Positions 22,207-35,324 of a DNA stretch of 64,000 bases are shown in pieces. Under the pieces are notes generated by a model. The model saw only the letters and a list, made by a program, of their open reading frames with translations, was not told the origin of the DNA and made no database searches. Location of the stretch: NCBI GenBank assembly GCA_018292915.2, contig JACVVK020000368.1:194501-258500 (forward strand), in the 5' to 3' direction. Both the position numbers and the translations under genes were made by a program. Each line of letters starts with the position of its first letter. The first letter of the stretch is position 1. The DNA is from Batillaria attramentaria. Lineage: Eukaryota; Mollusca; Gastropoda; Batillariidae.

Positions 22207-22702
22207 CTTTTGCGTATGTGGTGGGAAGTTGAATATAGTTGGCACTGCTGTGTCCCTCAAGCGAATGGTCTGACCAGTCCGATCGAAGCACGCCTCCTCA
22301 AAGTGATCAGAGCATATTCTTGAGTACTCGGATGGCTTGAAGTTTTCTCTACGAAGTGCCACGATCCACTGGTTTCGTCTTGCCTCATCTTTTGGAAATC
22401 TAAAAGCAGAAGTATTTATAATTATAGCTTGTGATGATTGTTCTTATCAGTATACCTTCTTAGATTTGATTAGCAAAAAGATCTGATAGATCTAGCAAGA
22501 ATCAGTAGGTCATTTGACTGCCTGGAAACAAAAACAGTCGATCACTTACAACTTTTTGTAGATCAAAGATCAATGCGTGGTTAAGTCTAAAATATTAAAA
22601 CAACAACAACAAAAACAAAAACACAGAAGTTTACCTGTGAAAAGATTTTCCTTTAGCAATTTTCCGGTTGGAACAACCAAATGCTACACAACAAGAAGAC
22701 AT
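22207..22702 (-). CDS. THAP domain exons of the P-element/THAP9-like transposase
   Basis: Two exons on the - strand. 22635-22702 starts at ATG with MSSCCVAFGCSNRKIAKGKS and has a GTAAAC donor. 22207-22399 has a TTTTAG acceptor and GTAAGC donor. Together they give a complete THAP zinc finger of the C2-CH type: C-x4-C, the conserved W in NQWIVALRREN, C-x2-H in ICSDHF, and a closing AVPTIFNFP. THAP domains bind the transposon ends. The frame is intact here, but the downstream parts are broken, so the gene as a whole is a pseudogene. Confidence 0.88.
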
Positions 22703-23330
22703 AGTTTGTGCCGCACAGTCACCTGGAAAAGAAGAAGAAGAATATAAATTTATATGCTTGTAGGCACTTAGGGGTGGGCCCGCTATTGCGCAGGGCCGCT
22801 ATTGTGCGGTGACTATTTGTCATTCAACCAGTCTCTCAAAACAGTGTAACAGAAAATGAGAAATACCCAAAGCCAAGAGACGCAGCCTACAGAATACTGT
22901 GCAGACAATCATTCAAACGTGTTCCAAGTCGTTTTTTTTGGTTAAATTCTCTCAAATGTTCTTTCCTTTGACTACTGCTATTGCGTGGGTCCTCTATTGC
23001 GCGGGTCCGCTATTGCGCTTATTTTCATTAGTTATAATGTATGTCATATATACTTTGGTAGCTCGGGGAAAACATCTCAGATCATGTGCTGTGACTCTCA
23101 CGAGCACCAAAGTGATACAAAACAAATCTCAAATTTATTTATAAATGTTACTTTGGTCATTTAAGAAAGAGTTTATGATGTATTAAAGAAGTAGAAAAAC
23201 AATGAAAACACTCATTTGTCAGATTTTTACCAATACCGGCAAGCCATCCATAATACTACGCGTACATTGACCGTCACCGTATATAAGAATTTTGAAATAT
23301 ATATATACTTCATTTCTGTTTGTTTTAAAT
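22703..23330. repeat. Upstream sequence with five CTATTGCG repeats
   Basis: Five short words centred on CCGCTATTGCGC occur in two clusters, two near 22775-22815 and three near 22975-23020, separated by about 170 bases. They lie just outside the THAP exon and could be subterminal binding repeats of the transposon or a separate repeat. No gene is seen. Confidence 0.4.
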
Positions 23331-23339
23331 GATAATAAA

Positions 23340-23470
23340 CCATTGGCAAGTGGCATTTGTTTGTGTCCTGAGGAAGGTGAAAGCCGAAACGTTGACCTGT
23401 GCCGTCCTTTATGAAAGTTATGTGGTTTCTATCCCTTTTATGTCGCTTTTATTTGCTTAACTTGTAACCA
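23340..23470 (+). repeat. Penelope-like element fragment with hammerhead-like core
   Basis: CTGAGGA at 23368-23374 and GCCGAAACGTTGA at 23383-23395 are arranged as in the conserved hammerhead core (CUGANGA, short stem II, GAAAC) that occurs in terminal repeats of Penelope-like elements. Only about 130 bases look related, and there is no reverse transcriptase nearby. Stem pairing is weak, so catalytic activity is uncertain. Confidence 0.45.
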
Positions 23471-23756
23471 CTTCGCAGTCATTACCGTTTCCTTTTCTAT
23501 TTGTTACAAGAACTCATTCACCCATGTAGAACCTCGCATACATCAAAAAGTTAGTGACGTCAACCAGCTAGGCGAGCTAAGACGACCATGTTTTTGGGGT
23601 TTTGGGAGCGCATAGAGGCACGGAAAGGGTTTCCAGTACTTTCTTTACGTCAGCTTGATGTCAGAGAGCTTGCGTTCGTGTGCGCGCGGGCAGCATACAT
23701 GACACAACGACTACGACTGTGACTACAGCAGGTCACTGAATGGAAACATATTGGGC

Positions 23757-24151
23757 TGGTGGCCATCTTGTTTTAGGTCTGTGTCTGTGACTGCAAGGGC
23801 ACCAAAAATCACTTACGTAAGCTACATGGCACCTGCACTGTCAAATAAGTTAGAATTTTAACAAGAATGTAAGCTGGTGAAATTGCAAGCGTGTTAGTAC
23901 TTGTACGTTGAATGAGCAACGCGCAGCGTGCAAGACATCCACTGTACCGTACACTGTTCTTCTCTTCAGGCAAGCAGTGGAGGCAATGCCGTCTGCTAAA
24001 CACTGTGGAGTAGCCTCCCTTGAGAATCTTCATTGGTTGAAGTGTGGAAAGGTTGCTTAAGCGGAAAATGGCGCGTCCGTCAAGCCGAAAAATGATAATC
24101 GAATGAAAATATTTGGCAGCGTATTGATAATCGTCGCCTCCAAGATCAGAT
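23757..24151 (+). promoter_or_regulatory. Probable promoter/5' UTR of the HIRIP3-like gene
   Basis: GGCCATCTTG at 23761-23770 and AAAATGGCGCG at 24065-24075 match YY1/E2F-type initiator-proximal motifs common at housekeeping promoters. They lie 80-390 bases before the start codon. No TATA box is seen. The transcription start is not established. Confidence 0.4.
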
Positions 24152-27100
24152 ATGGATGAAATCGAATGCTTCGTTCGTAGAGTATGTGCCGAAGGGGATC
24201 TCAGGCAAGTTATCAATTTCAATTTGTATTTTTGGGGGCAGATTTGCGGAACTCGCACGCACATTTCATCGATCGTGGATGCGACTGTGTCGATCGCCAC
24301 GTGATAATATTATGTTCCAGGAGCTTCGTGTATGTGGGTTCAGATTTAGGGTTAAGCAGCAGTCTTTTTATGACAGGAAGTATGTCCTAATAAACAAGAA
24401 CAAGTTCTAAAGACTTACTTCACATTTTGAATTCCACTATTGTCAGTTTCACTTCAGGCAGTAAAATGCAAAGCTGCGTTTGACAGTTCCGCGATCATAC
24501 TGCGATCCATGATAATACTTTATATTTCTGTTCTTCCTCCTGCAGTGTACTGACAAAAAAGTCGATCCGAAAGCAGTATCAGGCCCACTTTAAGAGGGAT
24601 TCAGTGAACCATGAAGAGAAACAAAGAATCAACCAAGCCTTGGACGCAGTGCTTCAGGAGTTGGCAGAAAGCCAAAAGGTATTTTGTTCTCTGCAACTTT
24701 GCGAGAACCTGGGTTTCATTACTTTGTCTGTGTAATGTTATGTTTACCTGTCTGCCCAGTCTGACGAGGCACATTTTTGCATAAATTCTTGTGTCAAGAA
24801 CTGGTCAAAAGTCAGTCAAAAAGGGTAGAAAGCATGCCATTTTATGCTTTGCAGTTTGCTTTTTCTTTTTAAATTAGTTTTACTAATAGTACTCAGATTT
24901 TCAGATGAAATTTTTCCAAACCTTGGCCACAAACATGCAGCTGCACGAGCAGTTGTGCAAGCAGTAGACTAGACGAGTATAGTGTGTACGTTTATAAATG
25001 TTTAGTAGTCTCTCGTCATGAAAAGTTTTACAGACAGCCAGTTCAGATGTGAGATGTGTGTTTGATTTACATTCAGACAATCAGTTCGGCAACTTAGGAG
25101 GTCATAGGTAAGTCCTGGTAGTTCTTTTGACATTTGTTTCCCCTGTTTATTTCATTGTTTGACGATAGGTTTTGTTGAATGTTTTGGTGAGTCTTTTGTT
25201 ATTGTTAATACTGTTGTGTTACTAATTGATCAGCTAACTCAGACACACAAATGCACCAGCATAATCGCACATGTATGCAGTCATGCACACAGTGGTACTT
25301 TTGACGTGGTTACCCATTTTTTTTCCCCCTAAGTCACCGAGTCAGTAAAATAGATCTTATAGCAGTAATGTAAATTTATGTATGTGCTGGTCAGTTTTGC
25401 TTTGCTTTTTTTCTCCTGCAGGTTTTTCCTACATTAGGTTCTGCTGGGGAAAGTTCCACCTCCGTCTCACCGGAGCAAGGCAAAGAGAACCTCCACGCCA
25501 GCAACGCAGAACATGTCCCTGACTCAGCATCGTCTAGTTCAAGGCGTAGACAGAAACTCACCCACAGAGTCCCTCGCTTTGAGCTTGGCCAGCAGCATCA
25601 GAAACGGATTAGACTTTCACTGAAGAGAGACACTACTGGGACGGAAAAGAACACTGCCTCTGACAGGCCTTTCTGTGACCAGCAGGAAGCGACAGAGTTT
25701 GATACAGCTGAGGCAAACCAGTCTCTGAAAAACAGAGCTAGGTCAAACGCTACATCAGTTAGTGCAGAGCCAGGAGCACCACCTGAATCATCACTGCAGG
25801 ATGATTTACAGACTGACAATAGTGAAGAAGGCAGTCATCGGACTCATCCAGCTGCAACACAACAGCTTGGTATCAGTACTGTTTCTGAAGATGGAGAGGA
25901 AGGACCTTCAGGAGTTGTCATGCACAAGAATCTCACAAGAACCAAACAGTTGGCCTCTAACCTCAACAGCGAGTCATCTGAAGATAGCGTCAACTTGCTG
26001 ACTTGCGGCTCAGAGTCTGAAAACTCGCTTCCAGCATCGGGGGAATCTCTCAGCAAGAATGAAAAGCCCAGAGGAAAGTTTAGTGGCTCAGCAACTTTTT
26101 ATCGAAGCCCTCGCAAGGGTCTGTCTTCAGCTGAAAGGGACGTGAGGGGGAAAACTTTACCTTCTCCTCGAAAAAAAATGAAGAGGAGAGGTCCACGAAT
26201 GTTAAACTTGGAGAGTGTGTTGTCAGCCATCATGGACTCAGACGATGATGCTGATCAGCCTGATGATTCCAAGAAGACAAAAGACGAGCGTGACGACTGT
26301 GGCATTGAAAGCGATTCACCTCTAAAGTCTCAGAAAGTCAGTCCCAGAACCAGCAAGTTTCAGGACTCCAACATCTTCGAACGCTTCAGTATGGAACAGA
26401 CGGACATTTCAGATGTGACAGACAAGAGAAAGGATGTGCAGGATTTTGACCATACACTAGTGGCGCAGGATTCTGAAGATGAAAGAGAGACCACATTGAC
26501 ACGTAGCAAAGGTCTTGGTTGTGACAATTGTTCACCTGATGATGTGGGATTCGATGAAGACAACAGTAACAAAGACACACCAAGTCAGTCTCCAGAAATT
26601 GTGTCTGGTAACTCGCCTGTTTTCAGGTTCAGACCTGAAACATTTTTTGGCAAAGCAAACAAAAAGAAAAGGCAATCAAACTCACAAAAGTTGAAAGCAG
26701 TTGTTATTAACTCAGATTCAGAACTCTCTTGTGACTCTGTACCAAACCCTGTAAGTTCGGCCAAATTGGTGACTGGGAGAGATCATGTGACCACATTAAC
26801 AGAAACTGAACAAAACACTTTTGATTCTGACTCGGATGATTTCAGTCTCTCCACTTTAGCAGCACGTCAGACTGCCAAAGCAACCATCAGACAGAAAAAG
26901 AAATACATCATTGCATCTGACAGTGAGGGTGGAACCCCAGTCAAAGTCAAACGAACACCCCCATGGCCACAAAAGAAGACGAAAGTCAAGAAAGCTGCAA
27001 AGGCAAAGAGGCAGGTTGGGACATACAGCAAGAGAAAAAAATTTGCCACAGATGCCACCTCTGATAAATTTGCCGCAGTTGCTACCTCCGGGTCTGAAAA

Positions 27101-30100
27101 ATTTGCCGCATTTGACGATTCTGATGAAGAAGTGCCTCTTGCCCGCCTCAAAGGTGAGAACAGAGCTTCTAAAATCAAAGAGCGACGATCACTTGCAAGA
27201 GAAAGCCATGCTTGCAAGTCCAAAAAAGTGCAACCAGAGCATAAATTTTCGCTGTTTGAGAGTACATCTGACACCTCTGAGCCATGCATCGTGTCACCTG
27301 ACTTTCATTTTTCGCCTCCAGGATCTCATCCTGTAAAGAGAGGCAAACGAGGGAAGAGCATCTTGGCAAAGTTGAGAAACACTGACTCCTGTGGAGATGA
27401 AAAACAAAAGTATGCTGTGTACTCAGTGTCGGATAGTACAGAGGAGGAGGCTTTGCCACTGAATAAAACTTCTATCGCCAGCACTTCCGTAAGAACCACT
27501 GGAAGTGGAAATATAGGGGGAGAAAAAGTCGTCAGGAAGAAAGAGACAGATGGAGAACAGTCAGAGCATTCTGTGTACACATTATCAGACAGTACAGAGG
27601 ACGGCAGTTTTGTGCCGTGGGTGACTAGTTCGCCGAATACTGGAGCATTGAAAATGAAATTGAAAAGGCAAGTTGAGGTGAATAACAACAGCGAGAGCGA
27701 GCCATGGGAATTGCACAGCTACGATGGTCAGCATTTGCCAGATGTCACAGTTGCTCTTGAAGATGTCTTGAAACATCCCAACCTGTGTAGCAAATCTGAA
27801 AGCTGGCATAGTTTCGCTGGTCTCAAACCAGGGTACACTAAGCACAAGTATTCAGCTATTTCAGATACTGAAAAGGAAAATTGCGACTTTGCTGCAGAAT
27901 GTTTGTTGAAATCACAGTTGGAGCAGTCCGAACCATGGAGTTCCAGGGAGGCAGTGCACAAAAACATGAGTGAAGGTGTACACTCACATTTGTTCAGCTT
28001 GAAGGAGGCAAGAAACTTGCTGCAGAAGAAACGTACCAAAGAGAAAACAGCACCACAATATGTAGCAGGCAACCTGACAAATCACCAAGCTTATTTAAAA
28101 AAAGTGGCAGACTTCACTCAGAAAGGTCGCAAAATTGAAAGCCTGCCAGCCCTACGGGCCAGAAATTCTCAAAAAGGAAATCTCAGTTGTGCGAAAAAGA
28201 CATCACAGCAGGAGAAGCCAGAAAATGTCAGCAGAGACGATACTGGTTTCAGTTCTGAAGACGATGCTCCCTTGGCTGAGATCTGCAGGCAACCGGAACA
28301 GCTGGATGAGAGAGACTGTGCAAAATCATTGAAGGGGAAGATAGTGCGAGAAATTGCACCTGCTGGTGAAAGCACTAGCACCAGTAGCGATTTGAAGCCG
28401 AAGGCTGAAGTGGATCTTTCGGTAAAATACCAGGTCGAGTCTGTCGGGGAAGTGTCTTCCGACATAGTGCCCTCCGGCGACAACAAAAGAAAGACGTCTG
28501 AGACATTGAAAGCTGATGGGTCTGACTCTGACACTCGCTTGCCTATTTTCAGCTCAGAAGATGATCTGCCGTTGGCTGTAGTGTGTGAAGCAGAAATTGT
28601 GCAGCTTGATGAACTGAACGAGGTGTGTTTGTACGACAGTTTTGAAATGGTGTATGCACAATGCTGTTCGGCTTCGCTCATTTGCAGAAGTCTTTGTAAC
28701 CATGAGCTGGCTTGCTGTTGAAGGTGGTGCAGTGTGGTATATTTTGGGGGTTTGTTTGCTGTTGGCGTACTTCTGTGTCCTCTTCGTTTGTGAAACTATT
28801 TATATCCTGCCGTTTTTTTGTTTTTTTTCTTTCCTTTCTTTTGGTGGTGGTGTTTTCTTCAATTTGTAGCCAGCCTTTTTTCTTTTAGTTTTAGTAATTT
28901 TAGTGTGGTGTGCCTTTGTCAGTTTGTGTTTTTCTTTCTTTAATATGCGGTATTTTGTTGTTGCTTATGGTGTGTGTGTGTGCGTGTGCCCCCCTCCCAC
29001 CCCACCCCCTGTTATTTGGGGGAAAAAAAACTTTTCCAATAAACTACTGGGTATAAAGACAGTACTTGAGTAAACTGAGTAGTGGGTGGGTCACTTACTC
29101 ACACCGAGCTACACAAGAACCAACTGTCTAGTGCAAAGTCTGTAAGAAATCCTGAATCTCGTGGCTGTTAAGTGCATGTAAGTGACCGCACTGACTTTAT
29201 TCCTGGTTGCTTTCAGTAGGGGTGTTTTGTGTTGTTTTGTTTTGTGTGTGTGTGTGTATGTGCCCCCCCCCCTTTTTTTTTCTCACCAAAATTTCTTTTA
29301 CTTTAGTTTCTGTTTGATTTGCATGCGGCAAAAATAAAACCGCAAAAAACAACACCTTTTTCAATAAACTACTGAGTTATATATAGAGACTGTACGTCAG
29401 TAAAGTGGATGCACTGGATCGGTAGTGGAAATTTGTAGTACTAGTAATTTTTTGTAAATTACAAACAAACAAAAATGAACTTGAACAACAGTCTGATATA
29501 ATTTCATGGGTATGCATACAGAATGGAATCTTATCCATCAGTTTCCTAATTCACTTCTTCGCTTTCACTTACAAAGGTCTGTTTCTGTTAAATCTGGAAT
29601 GAAAACAAAAATCTTAATATACACTTGATATTAAAATTTATATTCACTCACAAAGGCCTAATTTAGATACACTGTAGTAATATCTGAAGGTTTAAAGAAA
29701 TAAACATGTATATATAGAGTTTTCACAATGAGGTGCCCCCGATTACGGAAAATACACCACACGAGTTTGTTGATTTCGACCGTAAAACTGCGAGTTTTAA
29801 CGAGCAGTTTTACGGTCGAAATCAACAAACGAGTGTGGTGTATTTTACGTAATCGGGGGCACCGAATTGGGAAAATTATTTATACCACGTCCCTACTTGC
29901 ATTTCAAGTCTTTGATTTGAAAGCTGACATCGGCAATCCAAATGCTTCACGCGACATCACTGACTGAGGTGCTTTACCTCGCTTTGTCCATAGGCTTTGA
30001 GAAGTCAGCTTTTCCGTTTCGAAGCCTCCGTCTTAGTAGAGAACTGGAACTAGGCTTACGCTTGTCACAAACACGACCGCTTGTTGATAACACGCAGCAA

Positions 30101-33100
30101 AAGATCAACAATTCCACGTCAAGCGACTGGCAAAGCTCCTTCGTCCCCATTTCCGTACGAAGTCGAACTACGTCATGTCGTGACGTAAATTATTCTTTAG
30201 TCCCTTTTCGCGTCATATTGTGACGCAAATCCTTTCACCAGAACACACTGCTGGAACACTGCTAGGGGTAATACCTGTTCACTCTTTAAGGCGATGTCAC
30301 ACTGAAAACAAGTTTCCCTGCTACGGTCAAGACATTCCTACCTTACTAGACACCCTTTTCTTGTATGTAGAACTTCAATGCGTATGAAATACCTCTGGAT
30401 GGGGTTTCTGAGTAAAGTCGATGTCTCTTTTCCTTAAACATACATGTTGACTGAGCGGATACGGGAAGGTGTCACTTGACACTCCGCACGGCGGCTTTCA
30501 TTGGTTGAAACACAAAACATGTTTTCGGATTTTAGGGCAGGCTCTAAAACTGAAAACACGATCGAAACAGTGTTTTGAAAACACTGTTGTGAAGTATGTC
30601 ACACGACAAAACACACTGTTTCGCAGCGAAACATCTGAAAACAATGTTTTCAAGTGTTTTTGCCCTCTCGTGTGACATGGCCTTTAGGTACAGTCATAAA
30701 ATTCACGTGTGGTTGTCATGGGTACGATGTTTATACCACATGTGGTGAATTATGGATTTTATACCATGACTTGTAATAGTGGTAGAGTGGTATAAACATT
30801 TGTAATCAACTAAACAAGGCATACCATTACTAAAAAAAAAAAGCACACATGCTTCATAAAAAAATCTAATACCAATCTCTCTTTGTGTTACAGAAACCCA
30901 AGAAGAGAAAAGCCGCACCAAGTATTGATTCTTCAGATGAAGAGCAGCATTCCCCAGCTCCCAAAAAGAAGAAGATGTCACCAGTTCCAGTCGAATCATC
31001 AGATAACGAAGACAGCCTATCAGCAGATCCTGAATCCGAAACGGAAACAGGTGTAGAGGATGGAGCTTCCCCAGCAGAGGTACAAACTTACCTGGGGCTG
31101 TTAGGCTGTTATACAAACAAAACAACAACAAAAAGTGCAATAAACTCAGTTCCTACCAATTATATTTGAAGTTGCACCAGTGGCCTCACTTTAAAAAAAA
31201 AAAAAAAAAAAATCATAAATCCTGTCTGCAAGGATTTAAATTTGGCTTAGTGGGAGTGTTGCACTTTGATTATATTCGTGTTTGCTGCAGTATCAGCCAT
31301 CGAGGAAGGTTCCATAAAACTTGCCTTATTTTTGCATACAGGGCTAAAACGGAAAAAGGCTAAAAAATGTGGGATACTCCTGCACGATACAAAATGTGTT
31401 AATGTGAACTACACTTGTGTTTCAATGAAAGTGCATAAAACGGAGGTTGTCGAGAATTTTTGATGGAACATTTTGGGAATAGTGCAGGAGAAATGTGGCT
31501 TGCCTGTCATCCTGTTCTTGTTCTCAAAATCCAGTCGTTCCAAAATTCATCTACTAGTACAACATACGTATGTTTTGCCATGTTTACTTCAAACTTGAAA
31601 GACCTGTTTTAAGAGATCGCTTTTTTTGTTTGGACTAACAGTGATCGCGCTAGGAATTTTGAAAACCGGTCCCATCAGCGACTACCCCACACTGTCACTC
31701 AACAACCTGTGTCAGAACCAGTCCCACGAGAATTAAAACCAGTGATAAGAATTACACTGCAAATCGACCTAAACACAATCACAGTGTCGCAACACTGTAT
31801 CGGTATGAGAGGTAAAGATAGCAGCGAGTCCATCGCAAGAACAAAGAAGCCCTGGCCAATGGGGAACAAACTATTGTGACAGTGATTAACGTTCGCTAAA
31901 ACTGCCCCCCACCCCCCTCCCTCCGACTCTATCAGAGGCCACAGTGTTTAACGGTCCCAGCAAATTACAACCGGTCCCTGGGACCGGCAGCTCCAAATTT
32001 TTCCGGTATTCTGGTTTTGCAAACGGTATTTTACCGGTAATTACCGGTTAAAGCGATCACTGACTAACACCCCTCTCCCCCCCCCCCCCCTCCCCTTCCG
32101 TGTGACATTAACCTAACAGTAACAACACCAACCCAGGGGGAGGGAACCATTATTGCTCCTTTTTTTTCTTTTTTACTAAGGATTAGATGCCTGGATAGGT
32201 CACCAAATGCCTTTGAAATTGCTAAAATTGAGTAAAAATCATTACATGTATAGTTTGACAGCTTTGTCCTTCAGCGCAGCACTGCCACTGCACCCCATCA
32301 GACCCCAACCCATTTTGGAGTGTCACCCATATTTTAACAGCTTTGAATATTCCTTTTGTGTACACCACAGCATCTAGTCTGTGTACAGAAGTCTGATGGA
32401 GAGAGCGAGTTGGACACAAGTAGTCTGTCATCTGACGACGGTGGCGACGAGAACGATGTACAGCGTGGGCCAAAATCTCATCCTAAGGCCAAGGTCAAAT
32501 CACGCAAGAGAAGTTCATCTCCAAAGAAGGTGGAGTACAAGTGTATTTAAGTTAAAACTGGTTGATCATTTGTTTTTGGTTCCTTGATTTCTTTTGAGTG
32601 TTTCCCCCCACCCCCACCCCTCCCAATACAGTTTATCTGGTTTAGTTGTGGTTTGTGTGTGGTGTGTGTATGACAGAAGCTAATTTTGCCAATTTTATGT
32701 TCACAGATTGTTCTGAGTTGTTTTTGTGGTATCTATCATCACACCACTTAGACACCTAGACAGTGACAGCATCTGTAATGCTGGCACTGAGCCAACAGTA
32801 GCGTACTCGGCAATACGGCGACCACTCTGAGTGCTCCAGTAGTGTAGTAAAGTGTGAACAACATTGTGTCACATTTAGAGCTGTACTAATCAAGAAGATA
32901 GAGTAGTCCGAGCGTACAGGCGCAATCACGATTGAAACTGTTCCAAAACACAAGTTGGCCTAGCAGTGATAGAATTTAGACCGTTTATTATTTAAACAAC
33001 GTTGAGAAATCTATAATGGTGCTGAAGATGGACAAACCAAAGTTGGCTCAATCGAGATGGAATTAGCCCGTTAAAGTGAAGAGAGGTTTGTTCTTTGCTT

Positions 33101-33404
33101 GTTTTTTTGTTGGTGTTCTTGTTTTCCTCTGCTTTGTTGTGGAAAAAGGAATTACATACTCCTGTTCATTTGCATCTTCTAGAAAAGCCCCAAACCAAAA
33201 GTCTCAAAGAAACCGGCGTCATCAGAGGGAGAGAAGGAAGAGGATCCTTACCTGAAGAGGCTCCGAGTGATCTGTCGGAAAGTTGGCATATTTGTGCGCA
33301 ACGACATTCACTTCGCAGGCTGCACCACAGACAGAGAAAAGATTCAGAGGCTGAAAGAGGCACTAAGAAAAGCAGGGATGAAAGGTTAGTAATCTGTCTT
33401 CTAT

Positions 33405-33458
<54 letters not shown>

Positions 33459-33646
33459 CACTGACTGATGCCTGTCATACGGCGTACTGCCCTGACTTCA
33501 GCCCTGAAAACTGCCTGGGTCTGTTGAACAGTACCTATTTCATGTCAAATCTGAACGCCTCACAGCAATGCAGGTTAGTGCGTTTTCTAACCTCTCCCCC
33601 CCTCACACACACACACACGCACACACACACACATAGCTGTGCTGTG

Positions 33647-33677
<31 letters not shown>

Positions 33678-33679
33678 CC

Positions 33680-33736
<57 letters not shown>

Positions 33737-35115
33737 TTTAGCCACGAGATGCAAGTAGAAGGGAGTTTTTCTTTCTTCCTCTTTTTTTTTTTTTTTTTGG
33801 TCCTTTTTTTTTAAATTTTGATTTTTTATCATTAACTCTTAAGAGCCTGAGCCCAACCACCCCCTGTCCACTATATGATAAGACTTGTTAAAGTGAACAA
33901 ACCACTGCACACCAGTAGCAGCCACCTCAAGCCGGGAATGGGCCTTCCCCACTGGGCCCAAAACCGCTGCACTTTGCATAAAGTGGCCAATAGTGAAGAT
34001 TTTAAGCAAATTTGCAATTTTCGCATAGGCTTTTAAGTGTTAGCTGTTTGATTTTACCTCGCAGCTATACAGTGTATGGATGGATGCATACACACACACA
34101 CACACATACACAAACTGACCTAGTGTGAAAGCAAAACAGCCAAAAAAAATAGAAACATAAAAGCATGATTGTGCTCTTTTTTGCCGTTAACTTTCCAATT
34201 CATATTTCAGGCCAACCCAGTCTGAGCAAAGTGGACAGTGTTAACCTGAAAAGGGAAGCAGCCGACCTGGACACTTCCAACATTATTGAAACTTCAGGTA
34301 TTGTCGTCACGAGAATATTATTTTGCATCTGATTTTCTGTTGCCAAATATAAGTTTTATCTTATATTGTAGTAGTAGTAGTAGTAGTAGTAGTACAGTCG
34401 AACACGCTTAAGTCGAATTCGCAGGGGAAATTGATTTTTGTTCGACGTATCCGAAGTTCGAGTTATCCGTGACGACGGATAAGGTCGAATGTCGACTCTA
34501 GCTTCGAGTTAAGCGAGTTGCACCTTTTCACCCCCTGATTCGGTTTGGAAACTGAAATTTATTTTCACTGGTCAACATGAGCTTACTGCTGCTGCGTTGG
34601 TATAGTTCGCCCCCTTGTGTCATTTGCACCTGCTGTAAATGCACTGCGAGCGTCTAAACAAAGCGATTGCACCATTACCACAAGGTAACCACAACCCTAA
34701 ACCTAACCCTAAAGCGATCTAAGCAGGCGAACTGTACTAAACGAGTGGGGATGCGTTTGAATAGTTTGCCCAGTACGGCCCAGGGGTGCGAACTATACTG
34801 AGCCTTACTGCTAGGATTTGTTATATTCAATATGCTCGTGTAAGCTGCCATGTTATCGAATCTCCGTAGCTATTTTGTTCACTTTGAGTTCACTTTCAGT
34901 TCAGCGTATTGGCTTGGTCTTACCATAGTCACACATGCAATGCAGAGGAAGGAGAAAGCCCAAGTTTTTCTGATGGCTGTTTCGTTCTGACATGAAAGCT
35001 GCGTGGCACCAAACGGTGATACGTTTCCAGCTTATGTTTTCTCCTTCTTTTCTTGTTTCACTGACACTTATTCTGCTTGTAAGATCAGCAGCGTCATATG
35101 TGCGTGCGCGCGCGC

Positions 35116-35148
<33 letters not shown>

Positions 35149-35290
35149 CACGCGCGCGTTTGCAGTCATACGATCGCATGTGCTCAATAAATTCTAGTGC
35201 AACGTCATATACACACACGCAGTCAAATAGCAGAAAGATCAAACTCTAACGGCACCAACCGGCAAACTCTCTTTCTCTTTGTCTCTCTCG

Positions 35291-35324
<34 letters not shown>

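Noticed and set aside
26360..28681. - strand frames antisense to the large HIRIP3 exon
   Set aside because: Ser/Leu-rich mirror images of an acidic coding exon; no independent support.
29721..29900. Transcription terminator of a bacterial type at the strong hairpin
   Set aside because: Eukaryotic context inside an intron; no T-run role expected.
33454..33572. Possible extra exon in HIRIP3 between exons 6 and 7
   Set aside because: Has a donor-like end but no acceptor, lies between microsatellites, and is not needed to keep the frame.
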